Source: G963677185 sp963677185 (GTDB lineage Bacteria > Bacillota > Syntrophomonadia > Syntrophomonadales > Syntrophomonadaceae). Taken from it: a stretch of 64,000 bases of DNA. This document shows, piece by piece, positions 51,852 to 60,602 of this stretch; within the stretch, counting starts at the first letter, position 1; each line of letters begins with the position of its first letter. Below the pieces are notes generated by a model. It ran no database searches. It saw nothing but the letters and a program-made list of their open reading frames with translations, and had not been told where the DNA came from. A program made the position numbers and the translations under genes. Location: assembly GCA_963677185.1 (NCBI GenBank), contig OY781889.1, positions 1,984,001-2,048,000 on the forward strand, in the 5' to 3' direction.

Positions 51852-53921
51852 ATGAAAATGGATATGTCGCAGTATCTGGATGTATTTCTAGAAGAAAGCA
51901 AGGAGCATTTGGACAGTCTGAATGATCGCCTGCTGCAACTGGAAAAAAATCCTGGTAATACTCCAGCCTTGAATGAGATATTCCGGGCAGCCCACACTTT
52001 GAAAGGCATGTCATCCACTATGGGCTTCGATGATGTCGCCGACCTGACCCATCATATGGAAGACGTATTAAGCGATCTGAAGGAAGGCAAACTGGAAGCG
52101 ACGACCAACGTAGTTGATATTCTCTTCCAATGCTTTGACAGGCTTCAGGCCATGACCGAAAACATAGCATCAAACAGCAATGCCAAAATTGACGCATCTG
52201 ATCTTACCGAGAAGCTGGCAGACATAAAAGCCGGACGCGCAATTTCGGCAGGTGCGCCCAAAGCGGTTCAAGATTATGTCCAGGTTGAAACACCGGAAGC
52301 GGCTGGCCAGACCGCAGCGCTTGGCGTTGAGTCCTTCCAGTTCAATGATTATGACCGGGCTGTATTTGACGAGATTATATCGCAAGGTTTTTCTCTGAAA
52401 TACGTTAAAATCGGGGTCGACAAGGAATGTTTAATGAAATCCGTCCGGGTATTCATGATCTTTAAAGCGCTGGAGGAATTCGGAGAAGTCCTGAAATCCA
52501 TTCCCGATTCCCAGGAGCTGGATGAAGGCAAATTCGAAGAATCCTTCGAAATAGTATTTGTAGCTAAAGTGCCGGATATGGACGAGTGGGTGGACAGCCT
52601 TAACAATATTTCCGAGATAACAGTCCTCGAAGTCAAGGACCTGGATTTGGATGAAGGTTTAGAGGTCGATACAGAGCCGACTGAAACCATTTCCCAGGCT
52701 GGCGCCGCAGTCCGGGAGGACAGCCCGGCCGCAGAAGCCTCCGAAGCTGAAGCAGCCCGCCCGGCGTACAAGGCCAAACAAACGGTTCGTGTCGATATTG
52801 AGCGCCTGGACAGCCTGATGAACCTGGTGGGAGAACTGGTGATGCACAAGGGCCGCCTTGAGCAAATTGGGGCAGTTCACCGCATCGGAGAACTGAACGA
52901 AACCATTGAACAGATTGACCGGGTCAGTGCTGATTTGCAGTCGGTTGTGATGAAAGTACGCATGGTGCCGATAGAGCAGGTGTTTAACCGCTTCCCCCGC
53001 ATGGTTCGAGACCTGGCCAAAGACCTGGGCAAGGAAGTTGACTTCATTATGGAGGGGAAAGAAACCGAATTGGATCGAACCGTTATTGATGAAATCGGCG
53101 ATCCGTTGGTTCATTTATTGAGAAATGCCCTTGACCACGGGCTGGAGTCGGCTGATGAGAGATACAAAACCGGGAAGTCGCCGCGCGGAACCCTGGTGCT
53201 CCGGGCCCGGCACGAAGGAAACAACGTTTATATAGAAGTAGAAGACGATGGCGGCGGAATTGATCACGATGCCGTCCTGGCCAAGGCGGTCAGCAAAGGC
53301 CTGGTTACCGCAAAAGAGGGCGAAAATCTGACCAAGGCCGATATAGTTAGTTTTCTTTTCATGTCTGGTTTTAGCACCGCAGTCAACATCACTGACGTTT
53401 CAGGCCGGGGAGTGGGCCTGGATGTCGTAAGATCCAAAATTGAGTCTCTAAACGGAGAAATACTGGTGGAAAGCAAGCCAGGTGGCGGTACCAAGTTCCG
53501 GGTCAAGCTCCCGCTTACCCTGGCCATTATTCAAGCCTTGATGGTAGCGGTGCGCGACGAAATATACGCCATTCCATTAAGCTCGGTCGATGAAACCACC
53601 ATGATAACCAAGAACGAGGTCAAAATGATTCAGAAACAGGAAGTTATCACCTTGCGGGGCAATGTACTTCCTCTGTTCAGACTGGGAGAGCTAATTAAGG
53701 TGCCGGATTATGGCAGCGACGAAGAGGAAGATATGTATGTGGTCATTGTTCGAAAAGGCGACAGACAGATCGGGATCATGGTAGACACACTGATTGGCCA
53801 GCAGGAAATAGTTATCAAGTCGCTGGGCAAGCTTATGACCGGCATTCCCGGTCTGGCCGGGGCAATTGTCGCCGGCGACGGCAACGTGCGTTTGATTTTG
53901 GATATACCGACATTGTTTTAA
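51852..53921 (+). CDS. cheA: Chemotaxis histidine kinase CheA
   Basis: A 689-residue kinase with the complete P1-P5 layout. P1 carries the phosphorylated His48 (AAHTLKGMS); P2 (about 165-275) is the CheY/CheB-binding domain; P3 dimerisation helices follow an acidic Ala-rich linker; P4 has the ATP-site boxes LLRNALDHGLE, EDDGGGID and SGRGVGLDVVRSKIESLNG; P5 is the CheW-like regulatory domain at the C terminus. AGGAGG precedes the ATG. Confidence 0.97.
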   Translation: MKMDMSQYLDVFLEESKEHLDSLNDRLLQLEKNPGNTPALNEIFRAAHTLKGMSSTMGFDDVADLTHHMEDVLSDLKEGKLEATTNVVDILFQCFDRLQAMTENIASNSNAKIDASDLTEKLADIKAGRAISAGAPKAVQDYVQVETPEAAGQTAALGVESFQFNDYDRAVFDEIISQGFSLKYVKIGVDKECLMKSVRVFMIFKALEEFGEVLKSIPDSQELDEGKFEESFEIVFVAKVPDMDEWVDSLNNISEITVLEVKDLDLDEGLEVDTEPTETISQAGAAVREDSPAAEASEAEAARPAYKAKQTVRVDIERLDSLMNLVGELVMHKGRLEQIGAVHRIGELNETIEQIDRVSADLQSVVMKVRMVPIEQVFNRFPRMVRDLAKDLGKEVDFIMEGKETELDRTVIDEIGDPLVHLLRNALDHGLESADERYKTGKSPRGTLVLRARHEGNNVYIEVEDDGGGIDHDAVLAKAVSKGLVTAKEGENLTKADIVSFLFMSGFSTAVNITDVSGRGVGLDVVRSKIESLNGEILVESKPGGGTKFRVKLPLTLAIIQALMVAVRDEIYAIPLSSVDETTMITKNEVKMIQKQEVITLRGNVLPLFRLGELIKVPDYGSDEEEDMYVVIVRKGDRQIGIMVDTLIGQQEIVIKSLGKLMTGIPGLAGAIVAGDGNVRLILDIPTLF

Positions 53922-53937
53922 ATAGGAGGTGAAAACC

Positions 53938-54402
53938 ATGGAAAATGCGATAAGTAATGTTCCAACATTGGTAGCCGATGAAGATACCATTCAGGTGGTA
54001 GCCTTTCAGCTGGGCGAGGAAGAATACGCCGTTGACATTCTAAATGTTCAGGAGATCAACCGGCTGTTAAAAATTACCCGAGTGCCCAGGGCCGGCAATA
54101 ATATCGAAGGCGTGGTTAATCTGCGCGGCAATATCATTCCGGTTATAAACCTTCATGCGAAATTTGACTTGAAATCAACCGGAGAATCCGGTGACAAGAG
54201 AATAATTGTGTTTCAGCTGGAAGATGGCAAGGCCAGCATAATCGTTGACAGGGTTTCAGAGGTGCTGCACCTGGAAAAAAGCAATATTGAGGAAGCCGAC
54301 AAGATCTACACCACTATAGAAGGTGAATATATCAAGGGTGTGGGCAAGGTTGGAGACCGTTTGCTGATATTGCTAGATTTGCAAAGGCTTCTAAACGCAT
54401 AA
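53938..54402 (+). CDS. cheW: Chemotaxis coupling protein CheW
   Basis: A 154-residue SH3-like adaptor linking receptors to CheA. VVAFQLGEEEYAVDILNVQEINRLLKITRVP and GVVNLRGNIIPVINLHAKF are the family hallmarks. ATG 53938 is preferred to GTG 53929 because the ribosome site AGGAGGTG (53924-53931) overlaps that GTG. It lies between cheA and cheC. Confidence 0.96.
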   Translation: MENAISNVPTLVADEDTIQVVAFQLGEEEYAVDILNVQEINRLLKITRVPRAGNNIEGVVNLRGNIIPVINLHAKFDLKSTGESGDKRIIVFQLEDGKASIIVDRVSEVLHLEKSNIEEADKIYTTIEGEYIKGVGKVGDRLLILLDLQRLLNA

Positions 54403-54439
54403 TACATCAGGAACTTGATTTATATCGAGGTGAGACAAT

Positions 54440-55066
54440 ATGACTAAAGATCTTGGCGAACTATCAGGGATGCAGCTGGACGCGCTGCGTGAGATAGGTA
54501 ATATTGGCGCAGGCAATGCTGCCACTGCCCTGGCGCAGATGGTGGGCGCGAAAATCGACATGAAAGTGCCGAAAGTAAAGATAGTTCCTTTTTCGGAGGT
54601 TCCTGAAATGATCGGTGGAGCCGATCGGCATGTGGCAGGCCTGCATTTGACGGTGGAAGGCGGAGCGCCCTGCACCATTCTTTTTGTTTTGCCTGTTTCC
54701 CAGGCTGCTTTGCTGGTTGGGATGCTGATGGGCAATCCGAATCCGGACACCACGAAAATCGAGTTTGACGAAATGGAATTATCAGCTATGATGGAACTGG
54801 GAAACATACTGGCAGCTACATATTTGAATGCGCTGGCCATGTTTACCAACCTGGCTTTCATACCTTCAACCCCGGCACTGGGCATTGATATGGCAGGAGC
54901 GGTTTTGGATGCTGTTCTGGCTCGGTTCGGCGAGATAGCCGATCATGTATTAATGCTGGAAACGGAATTCGAACGTGAGGGTAATGAAGTCCTGGGCGAC
55001 TTCTTCCTGCTTCCCGAACCGGAATCGCTCAATACGATATTAACAGCGCTCGGGGTGAATATCTGA
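54440..55066 (+). CDS. cheC: CheY-P phosphatase CheC
   Basis: A 208-residue CheC. Both pseudo-symmetric phosphatase motifs are present, DALREIGNIGAGNAATAL and SAMMELGNILAATYLNAL, each fitting (D/S)x3Ex2N. CheC dephosphorylates CheY-P and, by binding CheD, takes part in adaptation. Its stop codon overlaps the cheD ATG by one base. Confidence 0.95.
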   Translation: MTKDLGELSGMQLDALREIGNIGAGNAATALAQMVGAKIDMKVPKVKIVPFSEVPEMIGGADRHVAGLHLTVEGGAPCTILFVLPVSQAALLVGMLMGNPNPDTTKIEFDEMELSAMMELGNILAATYLNALAMFTNLAFIPSTPALGIDMAGAVLDAVLARFGEIADHVLMLETEFEREGNEVLGDFFLLPEPESLNTILTALGVNI

Positions 55067-55551
55067 TGAGTAAAATTATTCAGGTGGGCATGGCGGACCA
55101 TAAAATGGCGGCCATTCCTGACAAGTTAATGACTGCGGGGCTTGGTTCCTGCATAGGGATTTGCGTGGTTGACCGCAACAAGAAATTGGCCAGTCTGGCC
55201 CATATCATGCTGCCATCCAGCATTCAGTCCCGCAATCCAGGCAATCGAGCCAAATTTGCTGACACCGCTATTGAGCTGGTTATCGAAGAGATGCAAAAGA
55301 ACGGTTCAAGCGTGTCGTCTTTAACGGCAAAAATTGCTGGCGGAGCTCAAATGTTCAAGTTTTCTGGCGAAAGCGACATTCTAAAGATCGGTGAACGCAA
55401 TGCCGAGGCGGTTGTCGAGCATCTGGAAAAATTCAGGATTAAACTGCTGGCCAGGGATACCGGTGGTAATTACGGCAGGACCATTGTTTTTGACCCCGAA
55501 ACTGGTAACCTGCTGGTACGAACGATAGGACACGGGGAGAGAACAATTTAA
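55066..55551 (+). CDS. cheD: Chemoreceptor glutamine deamidase CheD
   Basis: A 161-residue CheD that deamidates receptor glutamines. The catalytic Cys is in TAGLGSCIGI, the His in LAHIMLPSS, and the C-terminal GRTIVFDPETGNLLVRTI is conserved. It interacts with CheC in the B. subtilis-type adaptation system. sigD begins immediately after its stop codon. Confidence 0.95.
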   Translation: MSKIIQVGMADHKMAAIPDKLMTAGLGSCIGICVVDRNKKLASLAHIMLPSSIQSRNPGNRAKFADTAIELVIEEMQKNGSSVSSLTAKIAGGAQMFKFSGESDILKIGERNAEAVVEHLEKFRIKLLARDTGGNYGRTIVFDPETGNLLVRTIGHGERTI

Positions 55552-56325
55552 ATGGACAAAGACCTGAACAGCCTCTGGGTTCAATACAAGGAGGGTCGTC
55601 AGCTCGTTGCAAGAGATGAGTTGATTGTTCATTATGCACCCCTGGTAAAATACGTAGCCAACCGCCTGGCTATCAATCTGTCCACCGTCGTTGAAGTAGA
55701 TGAGCTTTATTCATACGGGATAGAGGGTTTGATCGACGCCATTGAAAAGTTTGATCACAAACGCAATATAAAATTTGAAACATATGCTAACCTGCGCATT
55801 CGGGGCTCGATGATCGATGGATTGCGGGCCATGGACTGGATTCCGGTTTCGGTGCGCCAGAAAAGCAAAGAGCTGGAGAGAGCCTATAGCCGTCTGGAAG
55901 CCCAGCTGGGCCGCCCTGCCAGCGACCAGGAAATATGTGCAGAACTGAAGATCGGCCTGGATGAACTGGCCAATTTGTTGAGAGAGACCTCCACAACATC
56001 CATTTTATCGCTTGACGATTTTTTGGATGGTGACGATACTGGAGACAAGAAGAAACGCATAATTGACATGCTGGAAGATGATAAATCTGTTTCCGCTCAA
56101 GAATTGGTAGAACTGTCGGAGGTTAAAGACCTGTTGGCCAGTTCTATCGGTAAATTACCGGATAAGGAGCGCACAGTGGTTCATCTTTATTATTATGAAG
56201 GACTCACTCTTAAAGAAATCGGCCTGGTGCTCAAATTATCGGAATCGCGCATTTCCCAGCTGCATACAAAAGCCATTTTAAGATTAAGAGGCGGTCTTGG
56301 GAAAAGAAAATCCATACTTATGTAG
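55552..56325 (+). CDS. sigD: Flagellar sigma factor SigD (FliA, sigma-28)
   Basis: A 257-residue group 3 sigma factor that directs transcription of late flagellar, chemotaxis and autolysin genes. Region 2 has YANLRIRGSMIDGLRAMDWIPVSVRQKSKEL; region 3 RLEAQLGRPASDQEICAEL; region 4 LYYYEGLTLKEIGLVLKLSESRISQLHTKAILRLR. It starts directly after cheD, with its ribosome site inside the cheD end. The anti-sigma factor FlgM is not in this window. Confidence 0.97.
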   Translation: MDKDLNSLWVQYKEGRQLVARDELIVHYAPLVKYVANRLAINLSTVVEVDELYSYGIEGLIDAIEKFDHKRNIKFETYANLRIRGSMIDGLRAMDWIPVSVRQKSKELERAYSRLEAQLGRPASDQEICAELKIGLDELANLLRETSTTSILSLDDFLDGDDTGDKKKRIIDMLEDDKSVSAQELVELSEVKDLLASSIGKLPDKERTVVHLYYYEGLTLKEIGLVLKLSESRISQLHTKAILRLRGGLGKRKSILM

Positions 56326-56352
56326 CTTGATTTGTTATGAGGAGGGCATATT

Positions 56353-57744
56353 GTGGCAGACGTAAAAGGAAGTGTCAAAGTCGTTGTTGATAAAGACAAC
56401 ATGACTGCCCAGCTTCAGATTTTGCCTCCTGAAGGTGATGGGGAACCTGCCAGCCATGAAGATGTTATGAATGAACTGGCCGAACGCAAAGTGGTATTTG
56501 GCATTAATGAGGATATAATCAAGGAAGCATTATTGCCTGATAACGCCGGACTATGGTTGCAAGTGGCCAAAGGCATCCCCGCCGAACATGGAACCGATGG
56601 ACGGCTGGTATATACATTTAAAGCCGGCCAGGGTCAGAGACTGGCTGCCGATGAGCATGACCGGGTCAATTATCATGACCTGGGAGCTGTTAACAATGTC
56701 AAGAGAGGCCAGTTGCTGGTGCAAAGAATTCCGGCTGAACCTGGCAGCCCGGGAACCAATGTATATGGAGTGGAGCTTTTGCCTCGCATGGGCAAGGATT
56801 TTGGCTTGCCCCGCGGCCGCAATACCGTATCCAACGAAGATCAGACCGGGTTATATGCAGTTATTGACGGCCATGTGAGCATGGTCGACAACAAGATTAC
56901 GGTCGAACCGGTTTTCGAGATACATGGAGATGTTGATTTCAGCACCGGCAATATTGATTTCGTGGGTGATGTTAATGTTCATGGCAATGTTGTGAATGGT
57001 TTCAAGGTTATTTCCAAGGGAACGATTCGCGTACAGGGCTTTATCGAAGGCGCTGAAGTCATAGCCGACGGCGATATCGAGGTCAGAGGCGGGATCAAGA
57101 CCGGCCCGCGCGGCCTGGTGAAAGCCGGAGGAACTATTAGCGCTCATTTTGCTGAGAACTCGCGGCTTGAAGCCGGCAAAGACATTCTAATAAAAGAAGC
57201 GGTGATGCAGTCTCATCTAAAAGCGGGTGAGCGGGTAATCGTTTCCGATAAAAAAGCTTCCATAATCGGTGGCGTTATTCAGGCATCAAATCATATCGAG
57301 GCCCGGTTGATCGGTTCCCAGCTTGCAACTCAGACTATAATAGAGGTAGGGGTGAATCCTTATTATCGTGAAGAATACCAGCGTCTGATTAAAACTCGCA
57401 CCGAACTGAAGAAGGCCTTTGACAACATCAATCACAGCCTCCAGGCGATTCAGAAAGCGGGGGTTTCACCGCAGGATCTGCCCGATAAAAAACGGATCCA
57501 GCTTATTAAAATGCTGGATGAATACAAGACCACTCACCAGGAATTAAAAACCGTGGAGGAACGCATTGAATTTCTGGAAAAGGAGTTTCACAAAGTGCAG
57601 GCTGCCCGGGTTAGAGCCCATGGCATGGTTTTTCCAGGAGTTAGAATAACCATCGGCAACGCGATATACTCGGTTAATGATGCAATTCGCGAAGTAGATT
57701 TTGTACTCAAGGAAGGCGAAGTGCAGTTGCAATCGATCCGGTGA
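56353..57744 (+). CDS. FapA family protein (DUF342)
   Basis: A 463-residue protein of the FapA/DUF342 family. An N-terminal beta domain leads into a right-handed beta-helix-like core (about 180-330; GDVDFSTGNIDFVGDVNVHGNVVNGF and similar turns), then a coiled coil (about 340-415). Homologues have been tied to membrane-stress sensing and flagellar assembly, but the molecular role here is unknown. GTG start with GAGGAGGG upstream. In clostridia this gene commonly follows sigD. Confidence 0.85.
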   Translation: MADVKGSVKVVVDKDNMTAQLQILPPEGDGEPASHEDVMNELAERKVVFGINEDIIKEALLPDNAGLWLQVAKGIPAEHGTDGRLVYTFKAGQGQRLAADEHDRVNYHDLGAVNNVKRGQLLVQRIPAEPGSPGTNVYGVELLPRMGKDFGLPRGRNTVSNEDQTGLYAVIDGHVSMVDNKITVEPVFEIHGDVDFSTGNIDFVGDVNVHGNVVNGFKVISKGTIRVQGFIEGAEVIADGDIEVRGGIKTGPRGLVKAGGTISAHFAENSRLEAGKDILIKEAVMQSHLKAGERVIVSDKKASIIGGVIQASNHIEARLIGSQLATQTIIEVGVNPYYREEYQRLIKTRTELKKAFDNINHSLQAIQKAGVSPQDLPDKKRIQLIKMLDEYKTTHQELKTVEERIEFLEKEFHKVQAARVRAHGMVFPGVRITIGNAIYSVNDAIREVDFVLKEGEVQLQSIR

Positions 57745-57764
57745 CGGTTTGAGGAGGGATTTAT

Positions 57765-58085
57765 ATGACCATCAGAACCGTCGACATGCAAGTATTAATC
57801 CCTAAAAGCAGCGAAATTGCCAAGCTTCAGCAGGTCCAGCAGCAGGAAAACCAGGTCCGGCAGCAGGAAAATACGCAGCAGATAAACGCAGAAACGGTTA
57901 AAACCACTACAAATGTGAACGACCCGCAAAAAAGCGAAGCCTCTCACATTTATGACAAGCAAGAGGAAGAAAAGCGCCGGCGCAAGGCCCGCAAGGGCAA
58001 GGCCGGCGGCAAAGACGAATCAGAAGAGGAAAAGGGCAAGCGAAGCTTGCTGAACGCTTCAGGTCACCTGGACATTACCGTTTAG
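57765..58085 (+). CDS. Small charged protein of unknown function at the end of the fla/che operon
   Basis: A 106-residue hydrophilic protein with no membrane segment. The N-terminal 20 residues are ordinary (MTIRTVDMQVLIPKSSEIAK), followed by a Gln-rich stretch (about 22-42), a Lys/Arg/Glu-rich stretch (about 65-95) and a C terminus LLNASGHLDITV. It resembles small unnamed proteins encoded between DUF342 and swrB-like genes in clostridia; I do not recognise a function. GAGGAGG precedes the ATG, so it is very probably translated. Confidence 0.7.
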   Translation: MTIRTVDMQVLIPKSSEIAKLQQVQQQENQVRQQENTQQINAETVKTTTNVNDPQKSEASHIYDKQEEEKRRRKARKGKAGGKDESEEEKGKRSLLNASGHLDITV

Positions 58086-58102
58086 GAAAGGGGGAGAGCG
58101 TC

Positions 58103-58918
58103 ATTACTACATGGGTTGTAGTGCTGGCTATAGTTTTCAGCGTTTTTTGCCTTACGCTGGCGGTTCGTCAGAAGCTTCAAGTTGACGTTTACAAAGACGA
58201 GCTGGGTCTCATTCTTCAGGAAGCATCAGCGGTCAAAGACGAGCTGGAAACCATCATGAGCAGCACCGTTGAACTCTCCAAGAGCGTCGCTGACAATATA
58301 GACAGCCGCCTGAACGAGTATCGCCAGGTTGTAGAACAGCAATCGCCAGCCGGGGAAGCATCCCGTTCCATAAATTTGCCCACTGGTTTAGATTCCTCCA
58401 AGCCTGCGCCAGGAGGAAGGAGGATATATGAAATAGCCCGCGATATGAACATCACCAGCAAAGAACTGATAATTATTATTCGCAGCCAGGGAATAAAGGT
58501 TAAAAATCATTTGAGCGTCGCCGACCCTGAAATTGTTACTTCTGCTGTCAAACAAGCGAATGGTGCAAATATACTGCCCTCGGCGGGGATTCGGGCCAAT
58601 GCCGGGGAAATCCAGACAGTCCAGGGTGACGGCCCAGGCGAGACCATTCGTGTTGTGCCGTTGCAGACGGGAGAATCCCAGGAATGGCCGCCGGAAGAGG
58701 ATGCCTATGTTGCCGTACCGGGTTCGTATACTGGAGTTCGTGACGGGATGGATTTCTCGATGGAAGAGTTGAGGCAGGCTCATCCGTATATCGCGGTAAG
58801 GACTTTGCATGAGAGGGGCCTGGCTGTCTGGGAGATTGCCAAGCTTTTAGACCGCGGCCAGGGTGAGATTAGCTTGATTCTCAAGCTAACCGGAAAGAAA
58901 CAGGCCCAGTCTTTTTAA
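58103..58918 (+). CDS. SwrB-position membrane protein with an IF2_N-like domain
   Basis: A protein of 271 residues if started at ATT 58103 (265 from GTG 58121). It has an N-terminal transmembrane helix, a coiled coil (about 25-75), an IF-2 N-terminal-like domain (DNA about 58415-58561; RIYEIARDMNITSKELIIIIR then SQGIKVKNHLSVADPEIV), a disordered Pro/Glu-rich part and a C-terminal helix-turn-helix-like segment (AVRTLHERGLAVWEIAKLLD, then RGQGEISLIL). Position and layout match SwrB/DUF6115 of B. subtilis, which promotes flagellar basal body maturation. The AAAGGGGG site is 8 bases before ATT 58103 but 26 before GTG 58121, and the ATT start gives a full-length membrane helix. Confidence 0.75.
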   Translation: MTTWVVVLAIVFSVFCLTLAVRQKLQVDVYKDELGLILQEASAVKDELETIMSSTVELSKSVADNIDSRLNEYRQVVEQQSPAGEASRSINLPTGLDSSKPAPGGRRIYEIARDMNITSKELIIIIRSQGIKVKNHLSVADPEIVTSAVKQANGANILPSAGIRANAGEIQTVQGDGPGETIRVVPLQTGESQEWPPEEDAYVAVPGSYTGVRDGMDFSMEELRQAHPYIAVRTLHERGLAVWEIAKLLDRGQGEISLILKLTGKKQAQSF

Positions 58919-59012
58919 CAGAACAGAAAGACTGAAAGCTCACAGAAGCACGATTTCGTAATATTATCTACATACCCGGCCCGTCTCGCCCGCATGTATG
59001 CATCAACATTCC

Positions 59013-59042
59013 TTGCCAAAGTATTTTTTTCTATGTTATATT
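59013..59042 (+). promoter_or_regulatory. Putative rpsB promoter
   Basis: TTGCCA (59013-59018) and TATATT (59037-59042) are spaced by 18 bases, or 17 to TTATAT. It would give a leader of about 100 bases before rpsB containing small hairpins (for example CCCG/CGGG around 59088-59101), where ribosomal protein S2 autoregulation might act. The rest of the gap 58919-59012 shows nothing I recognise. Confidence 0.6.
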
Positions 59043-59151
59043 ATTAGGTGGCTATTACACACGCATGCCTGACTCGATGCTCGGTGCCCGTTCTGCGGGT
59101 TGGCTGAAGGGATGAAGCTGCGGAGGAAAAACTGCAAGGAGGAGAACTATT

Positions 59152-59850
59152 ATGTCAGTTATTACTATGAAACAGTTGCTGGAAGCAGGGGTCCATTTTG
59201 GACACCAGACCCGGCGCTGGAATCCCAAGATGGCTCGTTTTATTTACATGGAGAGAAACGGGATTTATATCATCGATCTCCAGCAAACAGTTAAGAAATT
59301 TGATGACGCTTACAATTTTGTCAAGAGCGTCGCCGGTGAAGGCAAAGGAGTCCTATTCGTGGGTACCAAGAAGCAAGCCCAGGAAACAATCCGTGATGAA
59401 TCCCACCGCTGTGACATGTTTTTCGTTAATCAGCGCTGGCTGGGTGGAACCCTTACCAACTACAAGACCATACGCAAACGCGTGCTTCGCCTGAAAGAGC
59501 TGGAGAAGATGGAACTGGACGGAACCTTTGATGTTCTGCCCAAGAAGGAAGTATCCAAGCTTCGTAATGAAATGGAAAAGCTGGAACGTTTTCTCGGCGG
59601 CATTAAAAACATGGACAAGCTTCCCGGAGTAATGTTCGTGGTTGATCCCCGCAAAGAAAAGATAGCGGTTGCTGAAGCCCGCAAGCTTAATATACCGGTG
59701 GTGGCCATTGTTGACACCAATTGCGATCCGGACGAGATCGATTATGTCATTCCCGGCAATGACGACGCCATCAGGGCAGTGAAACTGATTACCTCAAAAA
59801 TTGCCGATGCGGTAATTGAAGGCAAACAGGGCGAGCAGATGACAGCGTAG
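59152..59850 (+). CDS. rpsB: 30S ribosomal protein S2
   Basis: A 232-residue S2. It begins MSVITMKQLLEAGVHFGHQTRRWNPKMARFIY and has WLGGTLTNYKTI and VDTNCDPDEIDYVIPGNDDAIRA, all family hallmarks. It starts the rpsB-tsf-pyrH-frr cluster. AAGGAGGAG gives a strong ribosome site. An own promoter and a downstream terminator suggest that much rpsB mRNA is monocistronic. Confidence 0.98.
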   Translation: MSVITMKQLLEAGVHFGHQTRRWNPKMARFIYMERNGIYIIDLQQTVKKFDDAYNFVKSVAGEGKGVLFVGTKKQAQETIRDESHRCDMFFVNQRWLGGTLTNYKTIRKRVLRLKELEKMELDGTFDVLPKKEVSKLRNEMEKLERFLGGIKNMDKLPGVMFVVDPRKEKIAVAEARKLNIPVVAIVDTNCDPDEIDYVIPGNDDAIRAVKLITSKIADAVIEGKQGEQMTA

Positions 59851-59866
59851 ATACCCTGGAAATTGG

Positions 59867-59894
59867 AAAAGGGTACAAAAAGTACCCTTTTTTT
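59867..59894 (+). terminator. Rho-independent terminator between rpsB and tsf
   Basis: AAAAGGGTAC and GTACCCTTTT pair around an AAAA-type loop and are followed by a run of T. It lies 17 bases after the rpsB stop codon. As no clear promoter precedes tsf, partial read-through is likely, setting the rpsB to tsf ratio. Confidence 0.88.
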
Positions 59895-59939
59895 ATGAGA
59901 TGAAATGAAAGAAAAATCGATAAATTGGGAGGCATAAGG

Positions 59940-60587
59940 GTGATTAAAGCGGAACAGGTTAAGGAACTAAGAGAAAGAACCGGCGCGGGCATGATGGACT
60001 GCAAGAAAGCTCTTCAAGAAGCTGAAGGCAATATTGAAAATGCCATTGATGTGCTTCGCACCAGGGGCCTGGCCAAGGCGGCGAAAAAGGCCGGCCGAGT
60101 TGCCAGTGAAGGCACAGTAGCCTCTTATATCCACGGCGGCGGAAGAATCGGCGTGATGGTCGAAGTCAACTGCGAAACCGATTTCGTGGGTAAAACCGAT
60201 GAGTTCAAGGCTCTAGCTTACAACATCGCCATGCATGTGGCTGCATCTAATCCCCAGTTTTTGAACCGCGAACAGGTTCCGGTTGATGTGCTGCAACGCG
60301 AGCAGGATGTTCTGGCCGCACAGGCCCGTGAAGAAGGCAAACCTGAAAAGGTTATCGAAAAGATGGTTCAGGGGCGGATCGACAAGTTTTACAAGGACAA
60401 CTGCCTGCTGGATCAACAGTATATAAAAGATCCCGATATCACGGTTCAAGAACTGGTGCTGCAAAGCGTTTCTAAAATGGGAGAAAATATTAGCGTAAGA
60501 CGTTTTGCCCGCTACGAGGTTGGAGAAGGAATCGAAAAGGAAGCAGTGGATTTCGCCGCTGAAGTAATGGCCCAGATTAAGAGTTAA
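59940..60587 (+). CDS. tsf: Translation elongation factor Ts
   Basis: A 215-residue EF-Ts, the nucleotide exchange factor of EF-Tu. The N-terminal UBA-like domain has VKELRERTGAGMMDCKKALQEAEG and the core NCETDFVGKTDEFKAL. It is of the shorter type with one core subdomain pattern, as in other Bacillota. GTG at 59940 follows GGGAGG by 7 bases; an upstream in-frame start at 59925 lies before the ribosome site. Confidence 0.96.
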   Translation: MIKAEQVKELRERTGAGMMDCKKALQEAEGNIENAIDVLRTRGLAKAAKKAGRVASEGTVASYIHGGGRIGVMVEVNCETDFVGKTDEFKALAYNIAMHVAASNPQFLNREQVPVDVLQREQDVLAAQAREEGKPEKVIEKMVQGRIDKFYKDNCLLDQQYIKDPDITVQELVLQSVSKMGENISVRRFARYEVGEGIEKEAVDFAAEVMAQIKS

Positions 60588-60602
60588 TAGGAGTGATTTC
60601 TG

